DNA of 64,000 bases from CAYXFZ01 sp964464385 (GCA_964464385.1 CAYXFZ010000001.1:1-64000); one strand, 5' to 3'; positions 35,193 through 44,578 are shown, numbered from the stretch's first letter. A program made the numbers and translations. Notes: generated by a model not told the origin, from the sequence alone.

Positions 35193-36047
35193 TCAAGCTC
35201 CCCAATCGCGGGCGTACCGATAATCCAGGTTGATGGTCCGGTTGGCCAATTTGGCAATGAGAGGGGGCCGACGTTTGTATTGGTTGGCGCGAACTCTGTG
35301 TTGCACCTCATCCAGAAAATCTTTCGCGAAGCCCGCTTGCAAAAGGGCAGCGCGAGGATAACGACGGTCAATCAACAAATGGAGGAGGGCGTCCACGGAG
35401 TCGTAGGAAAACCCCAACTCTTCCTCATCGGTTTGCCCCTCCCAAAGGTCGGCACTTGGCGGACGCTCTAAAATTGAATCGGGCACCTGAAGATGAGCGG
35501 CCAGGGAAAACACTTGGCATTTGTAAAGATCGCCGATGGGATTGATGGCCGAGGCCATGTCTCCGTGGATTGTTCCATAACCCAGGAGCAGTTCTGTTTT
35601 GTTGCTTGTTCCCAACACAAGGGCGTTTTCGCGGGCACTTCGGTCGTAAAGAACGGTCATTCGAACTCGGGACATCACGTTGCCCTTGCGCAGCCGGGCC
35701 ATTGCGGAATCATCCTCGGCCAACCCAGCCGTAGCATGGATGTGAGCGTCGGCCATGGGGGAAATATCGACTGTCTCCAATGCAACACCGGCCTTTTCCG
35801 CCGCCTCAAGGGCAAAAGTCAGGCTGTCCGGGTTGCTGGTGCGGTAGGGCATGGCCACGGCATGCACGGATTTCGAGCCTAGGGCGCGGGCGGCCAATTC
35901 GAGGACTGTGGCGCTATCCAGGCCGCCACTCAGGCCGATCACAGCCCGCTGGATTCCAAACTTACCGCACTCTTCACTGAGAAATCTTGTGAGCACTCGC
36001 TCGGCGAGAGCCGCATTGCAGCCCGGCGGTCGTGGCAAGGATGTCAT
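35193..36047 (-). CDS. nadE: NAD+ synthase
   Basis: Amidates nicotinic acid adenine dinucleotide to NAD+. The 284 residues contain the ATP-pyrophosphatase P-loop AVIGLSGGLDSATVLELAAR, VLGTSNKTELLLGYGTIHGD, the PIGDLYKCQVFSLA segment and late PPSADLWEGQTDEEELGFSY, all NadE signatures. It lacks the fused glutaminase domain; the adjacent nitrilase-fold gene, overlapping as ATGA, may supply ammonia in trans. The start at 36047 was chosen by that overlap; an open frame extending to 36173 lies in the neighbour. Confidence 0.93.
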   Translation of the reverse strand: MTSLPRPPGCNAALAERVLTRFLSEECGKFGIQRAVIGLSGGLDSATVLELAARALGSKSVHAVAMPYRTSNPDSLTFALEAAEKAGVALETVDISPMADAHIHATAGLAEDDSAMARLRKGNVMSRVRMTVLYDRSARENALVLGTSNKTELLLGYGTIHGDMASAINPIGDLYKCQVFSLAAHLQVPDSILERPPSADLWEGQTDEEELGFSYDSVDALLHLLIDRRYPRAALLQAGFAKDFLDEVQHRVRANQYKRRPPLIAKLANRTINLDYRYARDWGA

Positions 36048-36907
36048 GACTTGAGGGCGTCTGGATCCTGCAGGAGTCGAGCCAATTGGCGCCGAACCAA
36101 ATCCGGTTTGGCGTCTCGCAGAAGAGGCGTAAACATGCGGGCTCGTCGCACAGGATCGTGGGCAAGTTCGCACAAAAGGAGTTCTTCGTCATCACCCGAG
36201 GCCTCTGCCAGCGGGTAGCCAAAGGGAGAAACTACGGTGGATGCACCCCAAAACATGGCGCCGTCTTCAAAGCCAACGCGGTTGCAGTGAACGACCCAAG
36301 TTTGTTGAAAGAGGGCCAAAGACCGGGTGAGAATGCGCCACACTTCGGCGGAGGACAACTCTGGGCCATCCGTGTCCACGCCGCGCGCTGGAGAGGAGCT
36401 CGGAATCAGAATGGCATCGGCCCCCTGCAAAAAGTGCAACCAGGCGGAACCGAGATGCCAAGCGTCTTCGCAGGTAAGGATGCCGATGCGGCCCAAGCGG
36501 CTGGTGACGGGAATGATGGAATCACCGGCAGCAAAGTAACGGCCTTCTTCGAAGATACCGTAGTCAGGAAGATGGACTTTGCGATGCACATGCAAAATTT
36601 CACCGCCTTCGGCGAAGATCATGGAGTTGAAAAACCGATGATCTGACGACTCTTCCACCAAGCCGAAGACCACACTGTGCTCTTTGCTACGCGAGACCAA
36701 ATCCAGAATTCGCGAGTCGTCCAATGGCAGAGCGATTTCCTGAACTAAGTCCCGCAAAAAATAACCGGTGAGTGAGAGTTCGGGGAATAACACCAAATCG
36801 GTTTTCTCCTTGTCCGCCCGATCCAGCCAGGCGTTGTGCGCCTCAAAGTTACGGTCGAGATCCCCGAGTACGGGAAGGATTTGGCAGATTGCGACCTTGC
36901 CTTGCAT
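36044..36907 (-). CDS. Carbon-nitrogen hydrolase (nitrilase superfamily), possible NadE glutaminase partner
   Basis: 287 residues with the complete catalytic triad: Glu43 in FPELSLTGYF, Lys110 in VHRKVHLPDYGIFEEGRY and Cys146 in IGILTCEDAWH. These motifs are close to those of the glutaminase domain of fused glutamine-dependent NAD synthases (LTGY, CEDAW). Tight ATGA overlap with nadE suggests a split two-gene NAD synthase, with this subunit freeing ammonia from glutamine. That role is inference; a stand-alone amidase is the alternative. Confidence 0.85.
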   Translation of the reverse strand: MQGKVAICQILPVLGDLDRNFEAHNAWLDRADKEKTDLVLFPELSLTGYFLRDLVQEIALPLDDSRILDLVSRSKEHSVVFGLVEESSDHRFFNSMIFAEGGEILHVHRKVHLPDYGIFEEGRYFAAGDSIIPVTSRLGRIGILTCEDAWHLGSAWLHFLQGADAILIPSSSPARGVDTDGPELSSAEVWRILTRSLALFQQTWVVHCNRVGFEDGAMFWGASTVVSPFGYPLAEASGDDEELLLCELAHDPVRRARMFTPLLRDAKPDLVRRQLARLLQDPDALKS

Positions 36908-36909
36908 GG

Positions 36910-37887
36910 TCAGCGCAAGGGGTGGAGATCCAGAACAGCGGCCATGATTTCATCAGTGCGGATACTCCCTGCGGTTTCGTAGCGGAGCAAGAGTCGGTGG
37001 CGAAAGGCGTGCGGCAGGGCGTCGCGAAGATCCGCGGGGGCCACATGGGCGCGGCCGCGTAGAAGGGCCAATCCGCGGGCGGCGTCCACAACTGCCAAGC
37101 CGGCTCGCGGGCTGGCACCGAGTCGAACATGCTCGCGCACGACATGAGGTGCTCCATGATCATCCGGGTGGGTCGCAGAAACAATCTTGGCAAGGTCGGC
37201 GAGAGTGCTAGCGGCGAGAGGGAGAGCGGTAGCAGCGGCCTGGATTCCCTGAACTTCCGCCAAGGACAAACTAGGCTGTTCTTGCTGGTTCGTGTCGGCC
37301 TGGGCCAGGATGCGTTCCAAGTTCTCAGCCGAAGGGCGAGCAAAAGGAAGATGGAGGAGGAAGCGATCCAATTGTGCTTCCGGCAGAGGATAGGTGCCCT
37401 CCAACTCGATCGGGTTTTGCGTCGCCGCAACAAAAAAGGGCGAGGGAAGAGGCCGAGCCTGGCCGGCAACCGTGACCTGTCGTTCTTCCATGGCTTCCAA
37501 GAGCGCGGATTGCGTTCGAGGAGTTGCGCGGTTGATTTCGTCCACCAGAAGAACGTGGTGGAAGACTGGGCCTTCCACAAACCGAAAGGGTTCGCCGCCA
37601 CCAGTATCCAAAATCTCACTACCCGTGATGTCGGACGGCATGAGGTCGGGAGTGCACTGGATGCGCCCGTAAGAAAGATCCACCGCTTCGGAAATTGCAC
37701 GGACCATGAGAGTTTTGCCTAGCCCGGGCGTGCCCTCCAAGAGGACATGGCCGCCGGCAGAAAATGCGGCAACCAACAACTCGGCCTCAACCTCGCGGCC
37801 AAGGCAACGCGAATTCAGGGATTTCAGAAGCCGTTGAGCGGAAGCTGCGGCTTGCTGGAGTCCGGCGGGTTCAACTGCGGGAGGCAT
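36910..37887 (-). CDS. MoxR-type AAA+ ATPase
   Basis: 325 residues. Walker A is LLEGTPGLGKT, Walker B VLLVDEINRA, sensor 1 FVAATQNPIE, with the MoxR signature RIQCTPDLMPSDITG. The C-terminal lid contains GASPRAGLAVVDAARGLALL. MoxR ATPases act as chaperones that help assemble metal-containing or multi-subunit complexes, often beside VWA-domain genes; none is seen here. The ATG at 37887 is used; a TTG at 37905 would add six residues. It overlaps the HAD gene's end by 17 bp and is 2 bp from the nitrilase gene. Confidence 0.92.
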   Translation of the reverse strand: MPPAVEPAGLQQAAASAQRLLKSLNSRCLGREVEAELLVAAFSAGGHVLLEGTPGLGKTLMVRAISEAVDLSYGRIQCTPDLMPSDITGSEILDTGGGEPFRFVEGPVFHHVLLVDEINRATPRTQSALLEAMEERQVTVAGQARPLPSPFFVAATQNPIELEGTYPLPEAQLDRFLLHLPFARPSAENLERILAQADTNQQEQPSLSLAEVQGIQAAATALPLAASTLADLAKIVSATHPDDHGAPHVVREHVRLGASPRAGLAVVDAARGLALLRGRAHVAPADLRDALPHAFRHRLLLRYETAGSIRTDEIMAAVLDLHPLR

Positions 37888-38590
37888 GACAGTGCTGATC
37901 GACAAGCGCCAGGATACCGCGCAGATCAGTCAGCACCGGAACCCCTTCTTCGGTGGAGCTCTCGGATTCGGCGAAGCGGTTGACATGAACCGCATTCAGG
38001 CCCGCCCCCAAGGCACCCGCCACGTCCCGCTCGAGGTGATCCCCGGCGTGGATGGCCTCGCCAGCGGGGACTCCCGCTCGGAAGAGAGCCCGCTCAAACA
38101 TCGCCCGTTCTGGCTTTTCGACCTTCATTTCTGCGCTGGTGACGACGAAACTGATGAAATCGCCGATTCCCAGTCCTCCCAGGAGAACGGGCAGGCGCTC
38201 GGACCAGTTCGAAATAATTCCCACGGACACGCCCGCTTCGGCGAGGGATTCCAGAACCGAGGGGACTTCCTTGAAAAGGCGGTAGGACTTGGGGTTTTCG
38301 AATCGTTGCACCAACTCTTCGTGGGCGGAATCTCGGCGGGCGGCAGAGACCCCCATGTCGCCCAAAACCGTTTCGTGGAAGTGGCGGAACCAATCCAGGC
38401 TGAAACGGAAGTGGCCTTCAATGGACTGCGGGAGATTTTCGTAGGCGCGCGACATCAAGTCGGCGGCATCGGCCTCGGACCCGTGGCCACCGTGGGCGCG
38501 AGCAACAGTGGCGTAAATCGCCGGTCGCGGACGGCGCTCAATGAAAAGCGTGCCGCCGGCATCCAGGAAAAGGGCGCGAGGGGATGTCAT
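37871..38590 (-). CDS. HAD-superfamily hydrolase (HDHD3/REG-2-like)
   Basis: 239 residues with HAD motifs: motif I LFLDAGGTLF, motif II VGIISNWSER, motif III KVEKPERAMFERAL and motif IV HAGDHLERDVAGALGAG. Motif I reads D-A-G instead of the usual D-x-D, so the general acid/base Asp is missing; related DxxGT variants occur in HDHD3-type proteins. The cap is alpha-helical, C1 type. The ATG at 38590 is preferred. An open frame upstream to 39199 is antisense to the TPR gene. Substrate unknown. First gene of the operon with moxR, the nitrilase and nadE. Confidence 0.85.
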   Translation of the reverse strand: MTSPRALFLDAGGTLFIERRPRPAIYATVARAHGGHGSEADAADLMSRAYENLPQSIEGHFRFSLDWFRHFHETVLGDMGVSAARRDSAHEELVQRFENPKSYRLFKEVPSVLESLAEAGVSVGIISNWSERLPVLLGGLGIGDFISFVVTSAEMKVEKPERAMFERALFRAGVPAGEAIHAGDHLERDVAGALGAGLNAVHVNRFAESESSTEEGVPVLTDLRGILALVDQHCHASRS

Positions 38591-38661
38591 GCGCTGTGGG
38601 GTCTCGTGGATTCTAGCGGCAAGACCCCGCAGAAATGCAAGCCAGCGGCAATAATGCGGGG

Positions 38662-39696
38662 GTGAAACTGCGCGCGCATCTTCTGTTTTTGCTGTTTGCC
38701 GGGTGTGCCACCCCTCCTGTGGAAGCTCCACCCTCTCCTCCTGAGTTGACTCCCAACTTTCTCGGGCAGGAAGCCATCCCCATTCTGTTGCGCCCCCAAG
38801 ACACCGAGTTGGTCGAAAATCCGAATTTCCTTGCTGCTGTGGAAGCCATTCAGGGGGAAAATTGGCGCGGCGCAGCCATCCTCTTGCAGCAGCTTCGGCA
38901 GGAATTTGCGGGGGATTCCTTGGTTGCTTGTCATTGGTGGGTTCTTGCTCAGGGCGAGGAAGCGGCTGAGGTGCTCTTGCAAAGCGCCAGCCACCCTGTT
39001 GCCCAGTCTCTTGCCGGGCACTTTGCCTTGGCCATTGCAGGGTCTTTGGTCGGGGACGAAACGGCTGCCTTTGCCCACTGGAATGCCTGCGTCGCCGGTC
39101 GTCCTCGGGACTCTTCCATCTTGCGTGCCGCAGCCCTGTCCGGCCACGCTGCTGGCAGATCGTCAGCTGCCGCTCGCTTGTTGGATCGCGTTGCCGCACT
39201 GGAACCTCTCGACACTGAAGACCAGCTTCTTCGAGCCCAAGCTTTGGCCGCCGCCGACCGCCACGAAGAAGCCTATCTGCAGTTTGAGCAGTTGTTGGAA
39301 TTCAACGGCAACGATCCCGAACTCTGGAACCAAGCCGGACTGGCCGCCTTCGGGGTGGGTCGCATGGGTGGCGATCGCGGATCCTGGCGCCGGGCCGCCC
39401 GTTGTTTTCGCCGGGCTCAGGAACTCGACCCCCAAGACGTTCGCTTCCCTTTCAACTTGGGATGTTCTTTGGATTGGGCCGACGACCCCAGTTCCGCGGA
39501 ACTCGCCTACCGTCGTTCTCTGGAACTGAACCCGGCACACGTCGCCGCTGGCGAGAACTTGGCAATCCTTCTCAACGGAGTGCAACGCGGAGAAGAAGGT
39601 CGCAGTGTTCTTCGCGCCCTCTTGCGGCAACCTTTGACCGCGCCGGAGACGACTCGAGTGCAAGCCCGCTTGAGCGGATTTCCTCTGCCCAATTAG
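38662..39696 (+). CDS. TPR-repeat lipoprotein
   Basis: 344 residues. GTG at 38662 gives a compact lipoprotein signal peptide (KLRAHLLFLLFAGC). The rest is TPR-like helical pairs, clearest near the C-terminus: RRAARCFRRAQELDPQDVRF and AELAYRRSLELNPAHVAAGE, with earlier degenerate repeats. Such proteins scaffold complexes in the periplasm. Its stop overlaps the stop of the convergent sppA gene (TTAG). Function unknown. Confidence 0.8.
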   Translation: MKLRAHLLFLLFAGCATPPVEAPPSPPELTPNFLGQEAIPILLRPQDTELVENPNFLAAVEAIQGENWRGAAILLQQLRQEFAGDSLVACHWWVLAQGEEAAEVLLQSASHPVAQSLAGHFALAIAGSLVGDETAAFAHWNACVAGRPRDSSILRAAALSGHAAGRSSAAARLLDRVAALEPLDTEDQLLRAQALAAADRHEEAYLQFEQLLEFNGNDPELWNQAGLAAFGVGRMGGDRGSWRRAARCFRRAQELDPQDVRFPFNLGCSLDWADDPSSAELAYRRSLELNPAHVAAGENLAILLNGVQRGEEGRSVLRALLRQPLTAPETTRVQARLSGFPLPN

Positions 39697-41438
39697 TGGA
39701 AGAAGCGGAGGGACATGGGCATGCGCGCGTAAATGTTGTTGCGCGCGCCGAGGCGGGGCAGCCACGCTTGCGACTTTCGCAAGAAGTCCACAATCGGGAG
39801 TGAGGCCAAGTCTTCCGACTCGCCGGCAAGCAGGGTGTTCAAAAAATCCAGGAAGGGATCCAACTCCTCTTCAGGCCAGCGCGGGATCCAACCCGGCTCG
39901 AGTTGGGCCAAACTGGCGGCGCGGTTGAGTGCATGGGACAGATCTCCCAAACCGTCGGCCAAGCCCAACTCGACGGCCTTGCGTCCCGACCAGACTCTGC
40001 CCTGAGCAATTTCGGCAACACGCTCGATGGGCAACTTGCGACCTCGGGCGACACGATCCAGGAAGGCTTCATAGATCACATCCACGTGTTGTTGATGAAT
40101 TTCATGGAGTCGGGGATCCGGGGGCAAAAGCCAGGAATTGGACAAGACCCCGGGATTGCTGGCGACTTGTTCCGGGTGAATACCAAGATTGCTGGCGAGT
40201 GACGAAAGGTCGGGAAGAAGAGAAATAACGCCGATGGAGCCGGTGATGGTGTTGGGCTGAACCCAGATTTCCGAGGCCAGGGTGGAAATCCAATAGCCGC
40301 CTGAGGCGGCGACATCACCCATGGAAACCACGACTGGCTTGCCCGACTCCTTCAAAAGCAAAACTTCTCGCAAGATGGTTTCTGAAGCGGAAGCGGATCC
40401 TCCCGGGCTGTTGACGCGTAGAACAACTGCATCCACGGAATCGTCCTGGCGGATTTCCCGCAATTTCAAAGCAAGAGAATCTCCCGCAATGCCGGACTCG
40501 CCAAAGCCGTCGTAAATTTCTCCTTCGGCGAAAACGACCGCGACCACGCCCTCATCGGAGTCGTTGGCCTTCTCCTCGTTCAAGAGGCGGATCCAATCTT
40601 CCAGCCGGATTTGGGAAAAGCCATCCTTGTCTGGAGATTCTTGCCCAAGGACATCCAGTAATTCGTCAAACCACGCCCGACGGTCCGCCAATCCTGAGGC
40701 AACCGCTTTTGTGGCCGGGAGAATTGGATGCTCCAAGAACTTTGCCTGCAATTCCTCTGCGGACTGTTGGCGCGAGGTTGCCACATCTTGCAGCACGGTT
40801 CCATACAGATCGCTGAGCCAGGATTCCGTTTGCTCACGCTCGGCGGGAGACATGGTTCCCCGCACAAAGTTTTCGAAAGCCGATTTGAATTTCCCGGCCC
40901 GAATGACATTAATGCGGACACCGAGGGAGTCAAAGAAGTCTTTCCAATAGAGGACCTCCTCACCGATTCCGTCAAACTCGAGTACGCTAAAAGGCTGGAG
41001 CCAAATTTCACCGGTTGCCGAAGCGAGGTGGTAGGACTTTTCGTCGAGGCTGTCGGCCCAAGTCCGGCACGGTTTCCCCGTTTCCCGGAAGGCGTGAAGC
41101 GCCGCACGCAGTTCTTGGTTGGAAGCGAAGCCCACTCCCGCGCCTTGGGGCAAAAGGAGGAGGCTGGCAATCCTGTCGTCCTCAGCGGCGGCACGAATAG
41201 CCGAGACCGCTTCATGCAGGGCAATGCCGGCTCCGGTGGAGCCACCCAAAAGGTCTCCTATCTCAGGATCGGTGGGTCGGTCGGCAATTCCGAGACCGCA
41301 ATCCACGACCAGCACGGAGTGTTTGGGAGGTTCTGTGGGCTCCTCAGCCGTCCCTGCGAGGAGGACCAGAACGATTAGAGCGAGGAGGAGGGTGGTTCCA
41401 AGAAAAACCGCCAAAACTTGTCCAAGAAATGTCTTCAT
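39693..41438 (-). CDS. sppA: Signal peptide peptidase SppA (67K type)
   Basis: Inner-membrane serine protease that degrades cleaved signal peptides. 581 residues, long SppA with two tandem ClpP-fold domains. A membrane segment lies at the N-terminus (FLGTTLLLALIVLVLLAG). The catalytic Lys is in RAGKFKSAFENFVRG of the first domain, and the nucleophile Ser in GDVAASGGYWIST of the second, with LRVNSPGGSASASE nearby. The ATG at 41438 is preferred because an upstream ATG at 41450 lies within the TATAAT box. It is divergent from the subtilase gene. Confidence 0.94.
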   Translation of the reverse strand: MKTFLGQVLAVFLGTTLLLALIVLVLLAGTAEEPTEPPKHSVLVVDCGLGIADRPTDPEIGDLLGGSTGAGIALHEAVSAIRAAAEDDRIASLLLLPQGAGVGFASNQELRAALHAFRETGKPCRTWADSLDEKSYHLASATGEIWLQPFSVLEFDGIGEEVLYWKDFFDSLGVRINVIRAGKFKSAFENFVRGTMSPAEREQTESWLSDLYGTVLQDVATSRQQSAEELQAKFLEHPILPATKAVASGLADRRAWFDELLDVLGQESPDKDGFSQIRLEDWIRLLNEEKANDSDEGVVAVVFAEGEIYDGFGESGIAGDSLALKLREIRQDDSVDAVVLRVNSPGGSASASETILREVLLLKESGKPVVVSMGDVAASGGYWISTLASEIWVQPNTITGSIGVISLLPDLSSLASNLGIHPEQVASNPGVLSNSWLLPPDPRLHEIHQQHVDVIYEAFLDRVARGRKLPIERVAEIAQGRVWSGRKAVELGLADGLGDLSHALNRAASLAQLEPGWIPRWPEEELDPFLDFLNTLLAGESEDLASLPIVDFLRKSQAWLPRLGARNNIYARMPMSLRFFH

Positions 41439-41448
41439 GGTGGCCCCC

Positions 41449-41456
41449 ATTATAGT
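41449..41456. promoter_or_regulatory. Overlapping divergent -10 boxes between sppA and the subtilase gene
   Basis: ATTATAGT reads TATAGT on the plus strand (41451-41456, 21 nt before the subtilase ATG) and TATAAT on the minus strand (41454-41449, 10 nt before the sppA ATG). Only 39 bp separate the two start codons. The same core occurs at 45304. Confidence 0.5.
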
Positions 41457-41477
41457 TCCATCCGTTAGGTTGGAGCC

Positions 41478-42959
41478 ATGCTTACCCTCCTACTCCTCGC
41501 CTCATCCCCGTTCCTGCAGGCCGCTCCCCAGGCGGAACCGTCTTTTGTGGAACAGCCCGGTGTCCTTGAATTCACTGGCCAAATGCTCCTCCACCCCAAA
41601 GTTCGAGGTGATGAAGAGGCCGCTGCTCGCTTGGCCCCTTGGCTGATCCGTCACTTGCCCGAAACCGATCTTTACGTGGTTCGTGTTCCTGAGGGCATGA
41701 CGGAAAACAGTATTGCCGCCGCATGGATGGCAACGGGAGATTACGAATATGTGCACCCGGCTTGGATGTGCTACCCAATCGGCGATCCTAATGACCCCCA
41801 GTACGGTTCGCAGTGGCATCACGTGAATATGGAAAGCTCCTCGGCTTGGGATTTGATCACCGGCGAGGCCAACCAAATCATTTCTTGGCTAGACACGGGT
41901 GTGGACCATGCCCACCCGGATTTGGCGGCCGGCCTCATTCCCGGCTACAACGCCGTGGATCAGCAAGAAGAAATCAATGGCGGTGACACCAGCGATGTCC
42001 ATGGCCATGGCACTCATGTTGCGGGTTGCCTCGGCGCGATTGGCAACAACGGAGTCGGCGTAGCTGGCATGGCCTGGCCCTTGCAACTTATGCCCGTGCG
42101 GGTCAGCAATTCCTCTTCCGGCGGCGCCTACATGTCGGATCTCACCGGTGGCGCAACGTGGGCCGTGGACAACGGCGCCCTGACCATCAGTGCCAGTTAC
42201 TCCGGAGTGGAGCAGTCCGCTGTGGACACTGTCGGCACCTACGTCAAGAACGCAGGAGGTCTCTTGTTTTGGGCCGCAGGCAACTCCGCTACCAACAATA
42301 ATTGGTTTGATTGGCTGGATGTCATCATCGTTGGCGCCACCGACATCAATGACAACAAGACCAGTTGGTCCAGTTACGGAACTGCTATGGATTTGGTCGC
42401 TCCGGGCGATGGCATTCTCTCCACCGTCGTAGGTGGCGGCTATCAGGCCTGGAGTGGAACCAGCATGGCTGCACCTCTGGCCAATGGCGCCGCCGCTTTG
42501 ATTTGGGCGGCCAACCCTTACCTGACTCCGCAACAAGTGGAGGATCGCCTCATGGCTGGTTGCGACGACCTTGGAAGTCCCGGCAAAGATCCCACCTACG
42601 GCTGGGGTCGAGTCAACCTGCGCAACTCCGTGGAAGGTGGCCTTCAGGGTGACATGGTCCTGAGTGTTACGCCGTTGACCGCCGGCCAAGCCGTTACTTT
42701 TTCTGTCTCCGGGGCTTCGGCTTCCCTCAATGTTTACTTTGGCTACTCCCTCACGGGTTGGGCCGTGGTGAACATACCCGGCTTGGGCGCGGCCGCTGGT
42801 TTGGCCGGTGCCACACAAATTGGTATCCAGCGCGCGGATGCATCCGGCAACGCTTCGCTGAACAAAACGGTTCCTGTCGGTGCCGGCGGGCTCTCGGTTT
42901 GGCTCCAAGCCGTCTCGTTAGGCGATAGCTCAAACTTGGTCGCAACCTCCGTCCAGTAG
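41478..42959 (+). CDS. Secreted subtilisin-family (S8) serine protease
   Basis: 493 residues with a signal peptide (MLTLLLLASSPFLQAAPQ) and a short propeptide-like part. The catalytic triad is Asp in IISWLDTGVDHAHPD, His in DVHGHGTHVAGCLG and Ser in WSGTSMAAPLANGAA, with the oxyanion Asn in FWAAGNSATNN. The C-terminal about 100 residues form a beta-type tail (LTAGQAVTFSVSGASASLNV, VPVGAGGLSVWLQAVSL) like those on the secreted pair at 25-27 kb. It is released or surface-held for protein degradation. Confidence 0.94.
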   Translation: MLTLLLLASSPFLQAAPQAEPSFVEQPGVLEFTGQMLLHPKVRGDEEAAARLAPWLIRHLPETDLYVVRVPEGMTENSIAAAWMATGDYEYVHPAWMCYPIGDPNDPQYGSQWHHVNMESSSAWDLITGEANQIISWLDTGVDHAHPDLAAGLIPGYNAVDQQEEINGGDTSDVHGHGTHVAGCLGAIGNNGVGVAGMAWPLQLMPVRVSNSSSGGAYMSDLTGGATWAVDNGALTISASYSGVEQSAVDTVGTYVKNAGGLLFWAAGNSATNNNWFDWLDVIIVGATDINDNKTSWSSYGTAMDLVAPGDGILSTVVGGGYQAWSGTSMAAPLANGAAALIWAANPYLTPQQVEDRLMAGCDDLGSPGKDPTYGWGRVNLRNSVEGGLQGDMVLSVTPLTAGQAVTFSVSGASASLNVYFGYSLTGWAVVNIPGLGAAAGLAGATQIGIQRADASGNASLNKTVPVGAGGLSVWLQAVSLGDSSNLVATSVQ

Positions 42960-42978
42960 GAGTATCCTCCTCAGGGTC

Positions 42979-44079
42979 GTGACTTCGACTCAACAAAAAG
43001 AACCTGCTGACCCAAGCTGGCTGGATCCACTCAGTGGGATCACAGAGGATCCGGCCCTGCAAGCCCTTATCCTCCTCGCGGTTTCGGTTGTCGCCGCTTA
43101 TTTGCTTAGTTTTTTTCTGGGCACGGTCTTGAAACGACTTGCCGGCAAGACCAAGACGAACTTGGATGATCAACTCGTCAGCCTTTTGCACGGCCCGGTG
43201 GTCAAAACCGTGGTTCTCTTTGGTGCCAGCTGGTCGCTTTCTCGCCTTGAACTGACGGCGGACTCTCTCATTGCTTGGCGCCGTGTGCTGGCCACCGTCG
43301 GTCTCATGGTTTGGGTCGCCTTCCTGCCCAAATTATTCACCCTTCTTCTGGAAGCTGCCGGTCGCCGAAAGGACAAATTTCGCGTCGTAGGTCAGACCAC
43401 TCTGCCGCTGTTTCGCAACCTCACCAAGTTGCTGGTCTTTGGCCTTGCTGTTTGGCTTTTCATTTCCATCTGGGGAGTGGACGCGACGGGCATTTTGGCT
43501 TCGGCCGGCATCGTCGGTCTTGCGGTCGGATTTGCTGCTCAGGACACTTTGGCCAACGTCTTTTCCGGCATCTTCATCATCGCCGATTCCCCCTACAAGG
43601 TGGGAGATTTCGTGGTTCTGGATAGCGCGGAACGCGGCCAGGTTTCGCACATTGGCTTGCGTTCCACCCGCCTCTTGACGCGAGACGACATCGAAATTTC
43701 TATCCCCAATGCGGTGATGGGGCAGGCCAAGATTACCAACGAGAGTGGCGGGCCCCATTTGCGCCGCCGACTTCGTATACCCGTTGGAGTTGCCTACGAC
43801 AGCGATTTGGAGGCCGTCCGCAAGGTTGTCCTGAGCTGTGTTGCCGGAGTCAGCCTGATCGCGCCCGATCCCAACCCCCGGGTTCGCTACCGGCGGTTCG
43901 GAGAATCCAGTGTGGATTTGGAGCTCCTCTGCTGGATTCCCAACCCCGAACTGAAAGGCCAGGCCGTGGATGCTCTGGTTGTTGCCATTCACGAGGCCTT
44001 TCGAAAGGAAGGGATCCAGATCCCCTTCCCACAGCGAGACCTTCACCTTCACCAAACCCAAAGCTTGGAAAAAGGCTGA
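42979..44079 (+). CDS. Small-conductance mechanosensitive ion channel (MscS family)
   Basis: 366 residues, GTG start 19 bp after the subtilase gene. Hydrophobic N-terminal segments are followed by the pore-lining helix and beta domain: ASAGIVGLAVGFAAQDTLAN and VFSGIFIIADSPYKVGDFVV, the MscS signature. IGLRSTRLLTRDDIEISIPN follows. It opens under membrane tension to release solutes during osmotic downshock. Length is in the normal range for MscS with extra N-terminal helices. Confidence 0.94.
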   Translation: MTSTQQKEPADPSWLDPLSGITEDPALQALILLAVSVVAAYLLSFFLGTVLKRLAGKTKTNLDDQLVSLLHGPVVKTVVLFGASWSLSRLELTADSLIAWRRVLATVGLMVWVAFLPKLFTLLLEAAGRRKDKFRVVGQTTLPLFRNLTKLLVFGLAVWLFISIWGVDATGILASAGIVGLAVGFAAQDTLANVFSGIFIIADSPYKVGDFVVLDSAERGQVSHIGLRSTRLLTRDDIEISIPNAVMGQAKITNESGGPHLRRRLRIPVGVAYDSDLEAVRKVVLSCVAGVSLIAPDPNPRVRYRRFGESSVDLELLCWIPNPELKGQAVDALVVAIHEAFRKEGIQIPFPQRDLHLHQTQSLEKG

Positions 44080-44216
44080 ACTCGCATGCGCTGGATCCCG
44101 GGGACACGGTGAGGGTTTATTCCTGGTTCTGTCCGCCTTCAGCACCGGATTCTGAGGGGCTGAGGGGGGGGTGTCGGGATTTTGGGTGGGGTATTCCCCC
44201 AAACTGGGAAATCGGG

Positions 44217-44222
44217 TAGAAT
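44217..44222 (+). promoter_or_regulatory. Putative -10 box (TAGAAT) upstream of the RRM gene
   Basis: TAGAAT about 86 nt before the GTG start. It follows a hairpin-forming TTTGGG...CCCAAA repeat (about 44181-44203). It implies a longer leader than most genes here, as in cold-regulated RNA-binding protein genes. Confidence 0.3.
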
Positions 44223-44308
44223 CCTCGCGACTTCTGTCCCCCCTCCTCCGGCCACTCAATTCATTCTCGGTCGGCTCTGAGCCCGGACGGACGTCTAAAG
44301 AAAAAATA

Positions 44309-44572
44309 GTGAAGCTCTACGTTGGTAATCTCCCCTGGAAAGTCCGCACCGCGGAACTCCGTGATCTCTTCTCCTCCTACGGTGAACTGACCGACTGCGT
44401 CGTTCTCGAGGATCGTGAAACTGGCCGCTCGCGCGGCTTTGGATTTGTTGAATTGGAAGACGAAGGCGCTCGCCGCGCCATCGAGGAAATGAACGGCCAT
44501 GAAATGGAAGGCCGTGCCCTGAGGGTGAACGAGGCTCAGCCTCGCGAGTCCCGCCCCGGCGGCCGCTACTGA
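44309..44572 (+). CDS. Small RNA-binding protein with one RRM domain
   Basis: 87 residues from a GTG at 44309. RNP2 is KLYVGNLPW and RNP1 is SRGFGFVEL, with the usual spacing of a single RNA-recognition motif. The tail is short (QPRESRPGGRY). Similar stand-alone RRM proteins in cyanobacteria and planctomycetes bind mRNA and often respond to cold. There is no Shine-Dalgarno, but the bases before the GTG are A-rich (AAAGAAAAAATA). An open frame upstream to 44171 would add a non-conserved extension. Confidence 0.92.
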   Translation: MKLYVGNLPWKVRTAELRDLFSSYGELTDCVVLEDRETGRSRGFGFVELEDEGARRAIEEMNGHEMEGRALRVNEAQPRESRPGGRY

Positions 44573-44578
44573 TCCTGC

